Assembly (NCBI GenBank): GCA_905221605.1
Contig: CAJNDS010001480.1
Location: 124,001 to 188,000, forward strand
Origin: Symbiodinium natans
Taxonomy: Eukaryota > Sar > Dinophyceae > Suessiales > Symbiodiniaceae
Direction of reading: 5' to 3'
Length of the DNA: 64,000 nt
Of this stretch, positions 31,856-43,700 are shown piece after piece (position 1 is the stretch's first letter; the number at the start of each line of letters is the position of its first letter). The notes beneath the pieces were generated by a model. That model worked only from the letters and a program-made list of their open reading frames with translations, made no database searches and was not told the origin of the DNA. A program made the translations under genes and the position numbers.

Positions 31856-31980
31856 GGTTTGGGATAGCAGCCGCCCCAGGCTTTCGGACAACACCCTGAG
31901 GTTCTAAGTCCTTTGAAACAGCATCCGGCCTATAACGTTACGCTCAAACACGGTTTGGGACGCTAGACTATCCCAAAACC
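31856..31980. mobile_element. Small palindromic element
   Basis: GGTTTGGGATAG and CTATCCCAAAACC close about 125 bp. An open frame inside (AFGQHPEVLSPLKQHPAYNV) is probably incidental. Confidence 0.5.
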
Positions 31981-32257
31981 CATGCCACTGAAACCCAACA
32001 TGATACGAGAAAAGTCCGAAATCCGGTCGCCGAAAACGCCCAGAGCCCTACAAGCCTAAGCCCTAAAACTCTGAAACCCCAACCCACCCTCTACAGCCCC
32101 CTAAGCCCCTCAGCCTCAAATTACACCCTAAGCCCTAAAACCCTAAAACCCTGCACCCTAAGACCCTAAGACCCTAAAACCCTAAAACCCCTAAACCCAT
32201 ACTCAGCTAGATATGGTGTTAAGGTTTATTCGAGTATGACTGCAACTTGCAGGAGCA

Positions 32258-32331
32258 CGCCAGTCCCGAAGCTCCAAAAAGGCTTCAAGCAGCAAGACAC
32301 CGTCTTCATGTCTCGACGAATCATGTTCATT
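32258..32331 (+). CDS. Exon-like island
   Basis: Acceptor CTTGCAG|G. Two frames open: STPVPKLQKGFKQQDTVFMS and EHASPEAPKRLQAARHRLHV. Possibly a helicase 5' exon. Confidence 0.35.
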
Positions 32332-32592
32332 CAGCTACTGACTTAAAACTTTATAGGGTTTAGGGTTTAGGGTTTAGGGTTAAGGGTTTAGGGTTTAGGG
32401 TTTAGGGTAGTGGGCAAGCAATCCTCCATGATCTGAGGTGCCCAAAGTGATTCCGGCGCGTTTCGCAGTGCTGCCACCTATACCCTAAACCCTAAACCCT
32501 AAACCCTAAACCCTAAACCCTAAACCCTAAACCCTAAACCCTAAACCCTAGCCCCTAAACCCTAAAACCTAAACCCTAAACCCTAAACCCAG

Positions 32593-32688
32593 CCGTGGAG
32601 TCCGAGAGCCGGGATCGGTTGCCTGCGCATCGGCGCTGGGCGCAGCGCGATACTGAATCCCAGAAGAGGCGGCACACACTGATCGACT
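32593..32688 (+). CDS. Probable helicase N-terminal exon
   Basis: Open charged frame (VESESRDRLPAHRRWAQRDT then ESQKRRHTLIDFG) after acceptor CCCAG, just upstream of the coiled-coil exon. Membership of the helicase gene is inferred from position only. Confidence 0.45.
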
Positions 32689-32692
32689 TTGG

Positions 32693-32833
32693 GGTTTAGG
32701 GTTTAGGGTTAGGGTTTCGGGTTTAGGGTTTAGGGTTTAGGGTTTAGGGTTTAGGGTTTAGGGTTTAGGGTTTAGGGTTTAGGGTTTAGGGTTTAGGGTT
32801 TAGGGTTTAGGGTTTAGGGTTTAGGGTTTAGGG
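32693..32833. repeat. (TTTAGGG)n array
   Basis: About 19 units ending directly at the acceptor of the coiled-coil exon. Confidence 0.95.
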
Positions 32834-32836
32834 GAG

Positions 32837-32910
32837 GAGAAGAATGCTAACTTGGAGGCTCAGGTTACGCAGCAGGGCAGGGAATTGGAGGAGCTCAAGC
32901 AGGAGCTGCA
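32837..32910 (+). CDS. Helicase coiled-coil exon
   Basis: EKNANLEAQVTQQGRELEEL then KQEL: a heptad-like coiled coil. Acceptor GGGGAG|G, GC donor (CA|GCAAAC); phase 2 joins the next exon. Confidence 0.7.
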
Positions 32911-35900
32911 GCAAACCCAGATAACCGGAATCTCTAAAACCCTAAAACCCTAAACCCAAAGCCCTGAACCCTAAACCCTAAACCCTTCAAACTCTAAACC
33001 CTAAACCTGAACAAACAACCCAAAAGCACTAAACCTGAAAGCCAGCCTCGGACGAGGTCGGAGCCGTGTGACGCTCGTAGCCGCGGACACCGGGTCAGGC
33101 AGATCAAGATTCAGCGTTCAGGGATGTTCAGGCTTTCAGGTTTGGGGTTTAGGGTTTAGGGCTAGGGTTCAGGGTTCAGGGTTTAGGGTTCAGGGTTTAG
33201 GGTTCAGGGTTCAGGGTTCAGCGTTCAGGGTTTAGTCGGTTTAGGATGGCGAATTAGGCCCTTGGTACATTTCCCATTTACCCCATCACGGGCCCGTGCT
33301 TTAGGGGGGGGGGGGGGTGTTGCAGGTTTAGGGTTTAGGGCTCCGGGTTTAGGGTGTAGGGTTTAGGGTTTAGGGTTTAGGGTTTAGGGTCCAGGGTTGA
33401 GGGTTTAGGGCTCCGGGTCCAGGGTTTAGGGTTTAGGGTTTTTGGGTTTAGGTCGGGTGTTCCAGGTTTAGGGGCCTTAGGGCTGTAAGTCTTAAACCCC
33501 TACCGAGCCACAGTGCCCAGCCCAAAGAGAGGTTTCCGAAAATAGTGGAGGTACCTTTTGGGGTTCCTATAATAAGGATTATACTACTTTGGGGCTGATG
33601 GATGGGTTTAGGGTACCCTAAACCCTAAACCCTAAACCCAAAAGTCTACACCCTAAGCCTTAAACCCTAAACCCTAAACCCTAAACCCTAAACCCTAAAC
33701 CCCTAATCCCTCCCAAACCCCAAACCCCAAACCCTAAACCCTAAACCCTAACCCTAATCCCTGAACCCCAAACCCTAAACCCTAAACCCTATTTGGGGAA
33801 ATGCCCAAGTATGTTCGGCCTGCCCCTCCGCAGGCAAGTCGACTCAAGTTCCACAGTACGTGCTCGACGATGTGATTTCACAAGGCCCGGTGCTCTCACG
33901 ACCCTAGGCCGTAAACCCTAAACCCTAAACCCTAAACCCTAAACCCTAAACCCTAAACCCTAAACCCTAAACCCTAAACCTAAACCCTAAACGCCTGAAT
34001 CCCTAGGGGTTGACAGGACCGCATCTCTTGCAGGGTTTTGGTTGTAGTTAGGGGGTCGTTGGGGAAGACGGGGTTCACGCTTTCGGGAAGGCTTTAGGGT
34101 CTTGGGACCCAAAGTCCCTGAACCCAATTATTCATACACACAGCAGCAATTGTGCGTGTCGTTTGAGTAAGGTTTAGGGTTTAGGGTTTAGGGTTTAGGG
34201 TTTGGGGTTTAGGGTTTACGGTTTACGGTTTACGGTTTACGGTTTACGGTTTACGGTTTACGGTTTACGGTTTACGGTTTACGGTTTACGGCACATAAAG
34301 AGCTCGGACGAGTTAGGGTTTTATAGGGTTGAGGGAAGGTAGGGTTTAGGGCTCAGAGCAGCCTGACCCAATCCCCCCCCCCCCCTCCCTCCCTCCCAAC
34401 TCCCGACAAAAAATGCAATAAGCTTCAAACTGCCACAGTCTTTCTGCTCCAACGCCTACACTGCCTTAAGCTCGCCTAAGCCCCTCTCAGTCCTAGGACC
34501 CGGAGTAGGCCCTTATTCCTTTTTTTAGGGTTGGGGTTCCCTTATAATCCCCTCAGCACCAAAAGGGGGTAATTCCTTTATTCCTTTTTCTGGTTCCCTT
34601 ACAATCCCCTGAAAACCAAAAAGGGAAATTTCCCTTTTGATTCCTACAGGGTGGGGCCCCCTTACTATAAAAACTATAGTTAAGGGACTTATAACCTAAC
34701 TTAGGGTCCTTATAACCCAATTTAGGGCCCTTATAACTCTACTTATAACTAGGGGCCCCACCCTGTAGATTCCTTGCCCCGCATGTGCTGAGGTAAGGGA
34801 TCATCCTGCCACATCGTTTGCACGCAGCCACGACGGCTGGCGGCGGTGTCGCTCGCATCCAGGCGAGCCGAACCCACTCTCTGACAGCATGAAGCTTTAC
34901 CAGGATGGGCGATTCGGCCCTAGATCCCCATAACCAGCCCTGTAAAGGGCCTTTGGAAGGGGTTATAGGGTATGAGAGCCCGTCCTGGTAAGTAGGCTTG
35001 GCTTTTTTGGAGGTTTGGGGGGGGGGGGGGGGGGGGGGGGGTTGTGCGGAAACCAGCAACCTAAATGCGGTTGCATCGAGAATGGATCCTCCTAAACACG
35101 CGAAAGCTCCACGATCAGAGGTGCCAGTTCATACGAATTTATAGATGACTGTTGCGGCTTGAATGAGAGAGGGAGAGAGCGCCAACGAGCTAGAGTCAAG
35201 CCATGATATGGACAGAGAACCTTATGGTTTAGGGATCACACACGGATTGGGGTTAGGAACCGTAAAGGGCACCCAATCACCAAGGGCTTGACGCCCTATA
35301 GCACCCCCCAACCCTGAATTCCCTGAAGTTCGTAAACCCCTCAAAGGCCAGAACGCAGTACTTGAGCCCTCAAGCCTCAAGCCAGCCCCAAAAACCCAAA
35401 CGCCCTCGTCAAAACCCCTTAAGCCCTTTAGCTTAAACCCGAAACTCTACGCTCCAAACCATAGTTATTTGCAACTAAGCGCTAGGCTCCAAAGCCCATT
35501 CAGAGCAAAAGCGCATGAGCAGTTCTCTCAAATGAAGTTCCCGTCTTGAATCCAAGCATAGTACGGCACCGTCTAACAAGGAGCCCCCCCCAAAAAGGGC
35601 CCCCTATGTCAGAGAACTCACCCGAAACCCTAAACCCTAAACCCTAAACCCTAATGAGTTGCGCTTGGAGGGTGGCCTGGGAGCGGGGTGAGCGCCCCGG
35701 CGAAGCATCGGTGGGCTACGCCCCGCGCCTGCATCTGCTTAGGGTTCAGGGTTTCGGGTTAGGGTTTAGGGTTTAGGGTTTAGGGTTTAGGGTTTAGGGT
35801 TTAGGGTTTAGGGTTTAGGGTTTAGGGTTTAGGGTTTAGGGTTTAGGGTTTAGGGTTTAGGGTTTAGGGTTTAGGGTTTAGGGTTATTTCTTGGTTTAGG

Positions 35901-37398
35901 GGTCAGGGTTTACGGTTTAGGGTTTCGGGTTTCGGGTTTCGGAAATATAAGTGACGGGTTTGGGGGTTAGGGTTCAGATTTTTTGTTCTGGGCTTGAGGT
36001 AATTCAATTCTAATAAGCCTATTCCGTCAATCCTAATTAGGACACGGGCTTAGGGTTTTAGGGCTTTAGGGCTTTAGGGTTTATGGTTTTGGGGTCGGTT
36101 CCCTCAGAAGCCACCGTATGAACCAAAGCGGGTGCCCTTTTTTTTTGCTTGGCTACTCGGGGTTCTCTTGTAGGCAGTATTACAGGGTGGGGCCCCCTTA
36201 CTATACTAACTGTAGTTAAGGGACTTATAACCTAACCTAGGGTCCTTATAACCCAATTTAGGGCCCTTACAACTCTTCTTATAACTCTACTTATAACTCT
36301 ACTTATAACCTAACTTAGGATCCTTATAACTCTACTTATAACCTAACTTAGGGTCCTTATAACCCAATTTAGGGCCCTTACAACTCTACTTATAACTAGG
36401 GGACCCCACCCTGTAGGGTTTAGGGTTTGGGGTTTAGGGTTTAGGGTTTAGGGTTAGCCCTTGGGGATAAAGACCCTCTCAATAAGGTCCCTGTTTCAGA
36501 GAGCCAGGAGAGGGCTTAGAAGGGTTAGGATTGAGGGTTTAGGGCACCCTAAACCCTAAACCCTAAACCCTAAACCCTAAACCCTAAACCCTAAACCCTT
36601 TTTAGGGTTAAGAAGGCTTCCCTTTAATGGGGCCTCCCGAATCCTACCTAGGAGGATCTCTTTGTTTTTTCGAGCAGCTTTCGGCCGGGATTGAACTTCA
36701 GGGTTCAGGTTTTCGGGCTATATAGGGTTTGGGGTTTAGGGTTTGGGGTTTCGGGCTGAGGATTCCGGTTTTGGGGTTTAGGGCTGTAGGAATTCGGGCT
36801 TATAGGGTTTAGGGTTTAGGGTTTAGGGATTGGGGTTTAGGGTTCAGGGTCTATCCTCTTACCCTAACCCCTAAGCCCTAAACTAAGTTGCACTTAGGTT
36901 TAGGGTCCTAAGCCCTTCCATGCGGGGAAGACGCAGGTCGTGCGCTGGGATGAGCGACCAGCCAGGCACAACCCAGCGCAAGATATGGATGTTTTTCCAG
37001 GCCTCCCAGTAGAAGAAGGCTTGTTTTTCAAGGTTCAGGGTGTTGTTTCTACGGTTGTAGCAAGGCGAGACGTTCAGGGTTTAGGGTTAGCGGGTTAGTG
37101 TATCTCACTACTACGTAAAACTTCTTGCTCTCGATATGTGATGGGTGTGAGTCACAAACCCTACACACCTGAAAAGCCTGCTGAACCCTCCAGCACCCAA
37201 TTAACAACATTAAAAGCCCTGCAACCCTCCAGACCCTACAACCCCTGACACCAAACCCCTTTACCCTACACCTTAAACCCTGAGCCCCTTTCAACCCTAA
37301 GCCCTAAACCATGGACCCTAAGCCCGAACCCTAAGCCCTAAACCCTAACCCTACACCATAGACCCTAAGCCCTAAACCCTAAGCCCTAAGCCTCGCCC

Positions 37399-37462
<64 letters not shown>

Positions 37463-37700
37463 GCCCCGCGCTCCAAGTGTTTACCTGTGAGGCCATGGGG
37501 CTCCATGGTGTTCTGCAGCTCAGCACAGGGGGTGGAGGTTGCATGTTTCAAGGTTGAGTTCAAGGAATCTAGGCAATTAGGGTTTTTGGTTCAGGGTTTG
37601 GGGTTCAGGGTGTAGGGTTTAGGGCTTCGGGCTTTGGGGGTCAGAGTTTGGGGTTCGGGCTTCAGGGTTTAGGGTCGTTGTTTGCGCATGGCCAGTGTGA

Positions 37701-37731
<31 letters not shown>

Positions 37732-40700
37732 TAAACCCTAAACCCTAAACCCTAAACCCTAAACCTCCAAGAGCTCTATTTCTCGTCATACTTGCTAGCC
37801 TCCCAAGCGCTACACATTCCGCTTTCTTCGGGGTGGTTGGAAGATGCCAGGTACCGTAGGGCAGCTTAGGCCCACAGTTTCAACATAACATAAACCCCTA
37901 AACACCTAAACCGCCTAAAACCCTAAACCCCTAAACCCCTAAACCCCTAAACCCCTAAACCCCTAAACCCCTAAGACCCCTAAGACCCCTAAGACCCCTA
38001 GACCCTAAGCCCTAAACTTCCTCCGCAAGTTGCCTGTTTTCAAGGGTTATGCTTGTCAGCATGATAAAGCTGGCAGCTGGTAGCAAGCTCGAGGCTCTGG
38101 TATGCCTAAACCCTAAACCCTAAACCCTAAACCTTAAACCTTAAACCATGGCGACTTGAGTGCCTTGTAAGACCCCCCCCCCCCCCCAAACAAGCACAGG
38201 ACAAAAAAATAGGATAGGGAGCCCTCTGAGAGCAATCCCCTTGGAGATGAGGCCGAACAGGGTTTAGGGTTTCGGGTTTAGGGTTTAGGGGTTTTGTGTT
38301 TTAGCTGGGCTTATACAAAGGGTGCTTGTTTCGTTTTCAAAGGGCTGATAAATTATGAGGGAACCTAAGCGCGAACAAAGGGAATAGACAGGTGCCGTGG
38401 GTGAGGATGGCATGTAGTTAGGGTTTAGGGTTTAGGCTTTAGGGTTTAGAGTTTCGGGTTTTAGTTTGGGTTTAGGGTTTAGGGTTTAGGTTTTAGGGTT
38501 TTTTTTTATGGTTTAGGAGATAGCAGGGATACCTTGGGATGCCCCCCCTTGTCCTAACAGTCCTTAATAGGGATTAAAGTACCCCCCCCCCCCCCATAAG
38601 GGAACATCCTAAGAATAACCGTCATTCATGTATCAAATTCCTTGTTCAGACATGTTGACGAACCCCCCCCATTATAATCCCCATAAAGGACTGTCAGTAT
38701 AAGGGAACATCCTAAGAAAAACCGTCATTCATGTATCAAAGTCCTTGTTCAGACATGTTGACGAAAACGCGCCACAGGCTTACAACATCTTCGTCGCGCC
38801 TCCTGAGCATTCCCCTGCAGTTGCGGTTGCCTCTGCCTCTGTCATCGAACTATTGAATGAACTGTCTGGAAGTTTGAGCCGTCGCCGAGTGCTGTCGGGT
38901 TGTCCCTGAGGGTCCATGTACCTCATTGTTATGTACTTGGGAAAGTCCCTAAATAGGAGGTACTTTAGGGCCCAAGTTTTCCATATTTGGGTACGTGGAC
39001 CCTCCGGGTGGGCCAAGGCAGTCGCCTGCAAGTGACGGCGAAACCTGCACCAAAGATTCCTTGGCCACATGGCTGGATGTCGTGTCCAGATATCACGTCA
39101 CTCGAAACCACGAGCAAGTAGAGTTGGCGTGGGGTCATACGCAGAATCTTCCATGCTGCCTGCACTTTCAACAAAGTGAAGCCACGCCTGTGCTTGAGCC
39201 CAAGCGTGGCACGGTTGGTGATGATAGTAGTTCAGGAATGAAGTTTTTTTGTGCTCGCACCCATCCATCCCGCACCCCTCCGCCCCTCTCCGCCTCTCCC
39301 TCCTCCCTTCCCTCCCTCGAGTCACCACCACTCCTCGTCCTGCAATGTCTGGCCTAAACTCCAAGCACGCCAAGCACGCCAGCCACCACAGCCTACATCA
39401 CTGACCCTGACGCCAAGGCACCGTTGGCGCCTTGCTTCCGCGCCTGTCCCGCTTGGGTGCCTCGCACATCATTGTGGACGAGGTGCGCTCCGAGACGTTT
39501 GAACCCAGCAATCTCAAACCGGGGAGGCTGGTGCGAAGGATTTTTGTGTTAGGGTTTAGGGCTTTGAAGCCCCTTTGAGGGCCTGGTGCTTCCTAACCGC
39601 AGCCTGTGAACCTTCGCGCCCAACCCTAATGAGTTCCCTCTTTCCGATTCTCTAAAAACGACCCTAAACGTTAAAACTTAAGACCCTTAGCGGCAACGAT
39701 TGCGCGCCACTGCCAGGGCAATGTTAAACCAGACCATTCCAGCCTCATCGGGGTTTCCTGAAATCCTGACAACTGACACAGAGGATTTCAGGGCTGTAAG
39801 TAGGGTTTAGGGTTTAGAGGTTTAGGGTTTGGGGTTTGGGGTTTAGAGTTTAGGGTTTAGGGTTAATGGTTTAGGTTTTAGGGCACCCCCCCCCCCCCCC
39901 CCCTTGAAATTCTTAGGTCTTAGCTGAGTGTGCGCCGCAAAGAACATGCGGTGTCATCGATTCTTGCAGTAAGCCCCAAACCCCTAAGCCCAGACCCTAC
40001 GCCCTATATTAAACCCTATAAAGCACCTTTAGCAACTTTAGCCGTAATCAGGCCTTACAAAGACGCTAAACGCCCTGACCGTGGTCTTCTGAAGCTTGGA
40101 ACCCTAGACCCTAAACCCGAACCCTAAACCCTAAACCCTAAAACCTAAACAACCCTAAACCCTAAACCTTTCATCCCTGGTGGAAAGCAGGCCCACACGC
40201 GAGATATTCACACCGACTTGCTGCTCACGGTTCTGCTGGAGTGCCCTTTCCCGAATAGCGTTACGGTGTTGTTCTTTGGGGTTTAGGGTTTAAGGTTTAG
40301 GGTTATAGGGTTTAGGGTTTAGGGTTAGGCGGAGTTTCGCTTTGTGGAGGGGTAAGGGGGCCTGTACCTATTGTTCCTACATAGCTCTTGAAATATAGTT
40401 CAGGAATTAGGTTCCTATATCCTCGTGCAAAACTACCATAAAACCTAGCTCAATGACGAATGCATAGAGACCCTAGTTCCCTAGTTTACCACCTAGGCTT
40501 TGTAAAGTTTAGGACCCGGGGAATTATGTTCCTTATATCCCTCAACCCTTACCCTCATCCCTTACCCTAAACCCTAAACCCTAAACCCCAAACCCTAAAC
40601 CCCAAACAAAAAACCCGAGGGGTTATGGCTTAGGCATCTTAACGCATGGCCACTCCAGGTTTAGGGTTTTAGGGTTTTAGGGTTTTTGGGTTTCAGGGTT

Positions 40701-43700
40701 TCAGGGTTTTAGGGTTTTAGGGTTTTTTGCTAGTTTTTGGGTTTCAGGGTTGCAGGGTTTTAGGGTTTTAGGGTTGAGGAAGCAGATGAACCCAATCGTC
40801 TTGTCCCTTGCCCAACGCTCTGCCGTGGACGTTGTAACCGAGTAGCTCTGGCCCCGCTATCGAACGACAGCAGCGAAACCCTAAACCCTCATGGCAGGCG
40901 CCTAATCAGGTAATGGAATGGGCCAGTTTGGGGTTCAGGGTTTGGGTGTTGGGGTTTCGGATTTCGGGTTTAGGGTTTATGGGCCTTGCCGGGCACGTGC
41001 CGCAAGCCCACAACCCTAAGCCCCAAACCCCAAATCTGCGGGGAGTCTACATTCAACAGCCGCTTCCCTAATCATCCCACGTACTAGGGCTTAGGGTTTG
41101 GTGTTTGGGGTTTAGGGTTTCCCTAAGCCCTAAAGCCCGAAGCCCAAACCCTAAACCCAAATGCTGGCAAAGGCCCCCAAACCCCATCCTTCCTAAACAC
41201 CATCCTTGGAAGCCCAGTGGCTGTTTTTGGTTCGACATTTCCTTTGCAAGTAGCCAACCCACCAAAGGGTAAACCTTATCAGGGTTTAGGGTTTAGGGTT
41301 TAGGGTTTAGGGTTTAGGGTTTAGGGTTTAGGGTTTAGGGTTTAGGGTTTAGGGTTTACGGTTTAGGGGTTCTTGGGCTACCCAGTCAGCTACCAAGGCT
41401 CCTCAGTCGCTCCGATGATCTCAAGGTCCGCTCGGGTCGGAGCTACCAGGAGCTTAATCGTAAGCCGGCGAACCCCAAACCCTTTAGTTGAGGGTTTAGG
41501 GTGTAGGGTTCAGGGTTCAGGGTTTAGGGTTTAATTAGGGCTTATAAGGTTAGCCTGAACCTGTATGTCGAGACACTGGTGTCTAGCGCACAGGGTAGTA
41601 ATTTGGATCGTCCTTCAGCAGGACAGAAGACCATGTTCGGGCACACGCATGCCCGGTCCGGCAGATGCATCCGTGTGGACCGAAAGGCATGAAGATTTGA
41701 AGCAAGCTTTTGCGGAGAGGCGTGAGAATAAGATTGCGGAGGGCGAGGGAAAGCACGCAAGCAAGGCCTGTGCGGAAGCACGGGAGCACGCCGACGACAT
41801 TCACGAAGAAGTGTTCCACTGCGCGAGCACAACGCCTCCATGGCGAGACGGCCAGGCATGCTGCCCGAGGCCCCGCCCGACGCTCTGCCCGACGCTCTGC
41901 CCGACGCTTCGAAAGGCGACGTGTTACATCGGTGCTAAAGGCATATGCCTGGTCAGCGTCGGGCAAATGAACTCCCCTTAAACCCTAAACCCTACACCCT
42001 CTACCCTTGGATTGGTTTTGCAAGTTGTAGTTCGATGGGTCCAGCCCTTGTCAGCCCGTTTACCCCATCGAAGTTAGTGTTAGGGTGTTAGGGTTAAGGG
42101 TTTGGGGTTTGCGGCTTAGGGTTTAGGGTGTAGGGTTTAGGGCATCAAAGTCCTTTGTAGTAAGAGGGCCCCCTTTCCTTGTTGGGGCTTTTAGGGCTTG
42201 TGTAGCCGTATCTTCAGTGGGCTTATAGGGCTTGTGTGTAGCTGCATCTTCATTTATAGAAGATCTCTTGACTTCAGTTAGTGTGTTTGAGGGCTGCTCC
42301 CTCTTCATAGAGGCTTATGGGATGCTGGGGAGTATATTTTAAAACCCTAAACCCGAACCCTAAAGCCGAAACCCGAAACCCTGCACCCTAAACCCTAAAC
42401 CCTCCTTGCAGAGCTTCTAGAAATTCTCTAAACCCTAAACCCTAAACCCTACACCCTAAACCCTAAACCCTAAACCCTAAACCCTAAACCCTACACCCTA
42501 CACCCTACACCCTAAACCCTAAACCCTTGAGAAGTCTTCTTGCGCAGGTGATCGTCATGTCCGCCACCCTGGACGTGTCGAAGCCGCTTGGGCCATCCTG
42601 GGTCTGATGTGGATGAGCCCCCTGAATCTCGAACCCGAAACCCTACACCCTAAGCCCTAGACCCTAAACTCTAGACCCTAGACCTTAAACCTGAAACCGT
42701 AGACCCTAAACGGTAAACCCTAAACCCTAAACCCTAAACCCTAAATCCTAAACCCTGACAACCGTAAACCCTGAACCCGAGACCCTACACCCTAGACCCT
42801 AAACCCTAGACCCTAAACCCTGAACCCTGCACCCTAAACCCTAAACCACCCTAGCTCTAAACCATAAATCCTAACCCAGAACCCTGAGAACCCCTGAGAA
42901 CCCTGAGAACCCTAAGAACCCCGAGAACCGCAAAGCCTAAGACCCAAACCTTATAAGACCCAAGGTGGCAAAACCACTTCGCCGACTTCGGCTGCGAACT
43001 GGTCCAAGCCGGCGGGCGCCCCTACCAGGCCATGCTTGGGGTTTCCGGAAGTTAGGGTTCAGGGTTTAGGGTTTAGGGTTTAGGGTTTAGGGTTTAGGGT
43101 TTAGGGTTTTAGGGGTGTAGGGGTTGAGGGGTTGAGGGGTTGAGGGGTTTAGGGGTTTAGGGGTTTAGGGGTTTAGGGGTTGAGGGGTTTAGGGGTTGAG
43201 GGGTTTAGGGGTTTAGGGGTTGAGGGGTTGAGGGGTTGAGGGGTTGAGGGGTTTGGGGGTTTACGGGTTTAGGGGTTTAGGGGTTTAGGGGTTGAGGGGT
43301 TGAGGGGTTTAGGGGTTTAGGGGTTGAGGGGTTTAGGGGTTTAGGGGTTTTAGGGGTTTAGGGGTTTAGGGGTTTAAGGGTTTAGGGGTTTAGGGGTTTA
43401 GGGGATTTAGGGTTTAGGGTTTAGGGTTCCGAAAGTGAAGTTTAGCAAGACCGTAAACCCGACGCGTGGCGTCTGTTGCAATGAGTTTAGGATGTAGGGT
43501 TCATTTTTGTTTTTTTGTACACGCTTTGGGGCTTTTGGTTTAGGGTTCAGGGTTCATTCAGGGTTCAGGGTTTAAGGTATTGTGCGTTATAGGGCCTGCG
43601 GATTAGGATTTGGGCTTTGTATTGCGCGCCCCCAACAGCCATTTTGAAGCCCTGTGAGCGTTACAACACCCTATGGCATGCCCTTTAAGATCCTTGAGCC

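Larger units (their letters stand above)
36900..39400. other. Helicase intron region with no certain exon
   Basis: Contains telomere-like tracts, the 61-bp poly-C and a family C element. An open frame at 36911-37080 (FHAGKTQVVRWDERPARHNP) and one at 38995-39240 are possible exons. The segment between VGYAPRL and CTVGALL should be encoded here, but I could not place it. Confidence 0.4.

Noticed and set aside
31880-31965. Exon-like frame AFGQHPEVLSPLKQHPAYNV
   Set aside because: It is enclosed by GGTTTGGGATAG/CTATCCCAAAACC inverted ends, so it is more likely the interior of a small palindromic element.
34739-35059. 106-codon reverse frame
   Set aside because: It overlaps a family A palindrome, the helicase motif Ia exon on the + strand and a poly-G run.
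37372-37563. Reverse frame with poly-glycine
   Set aside because: Produced by the 61-bp poly-C tract.
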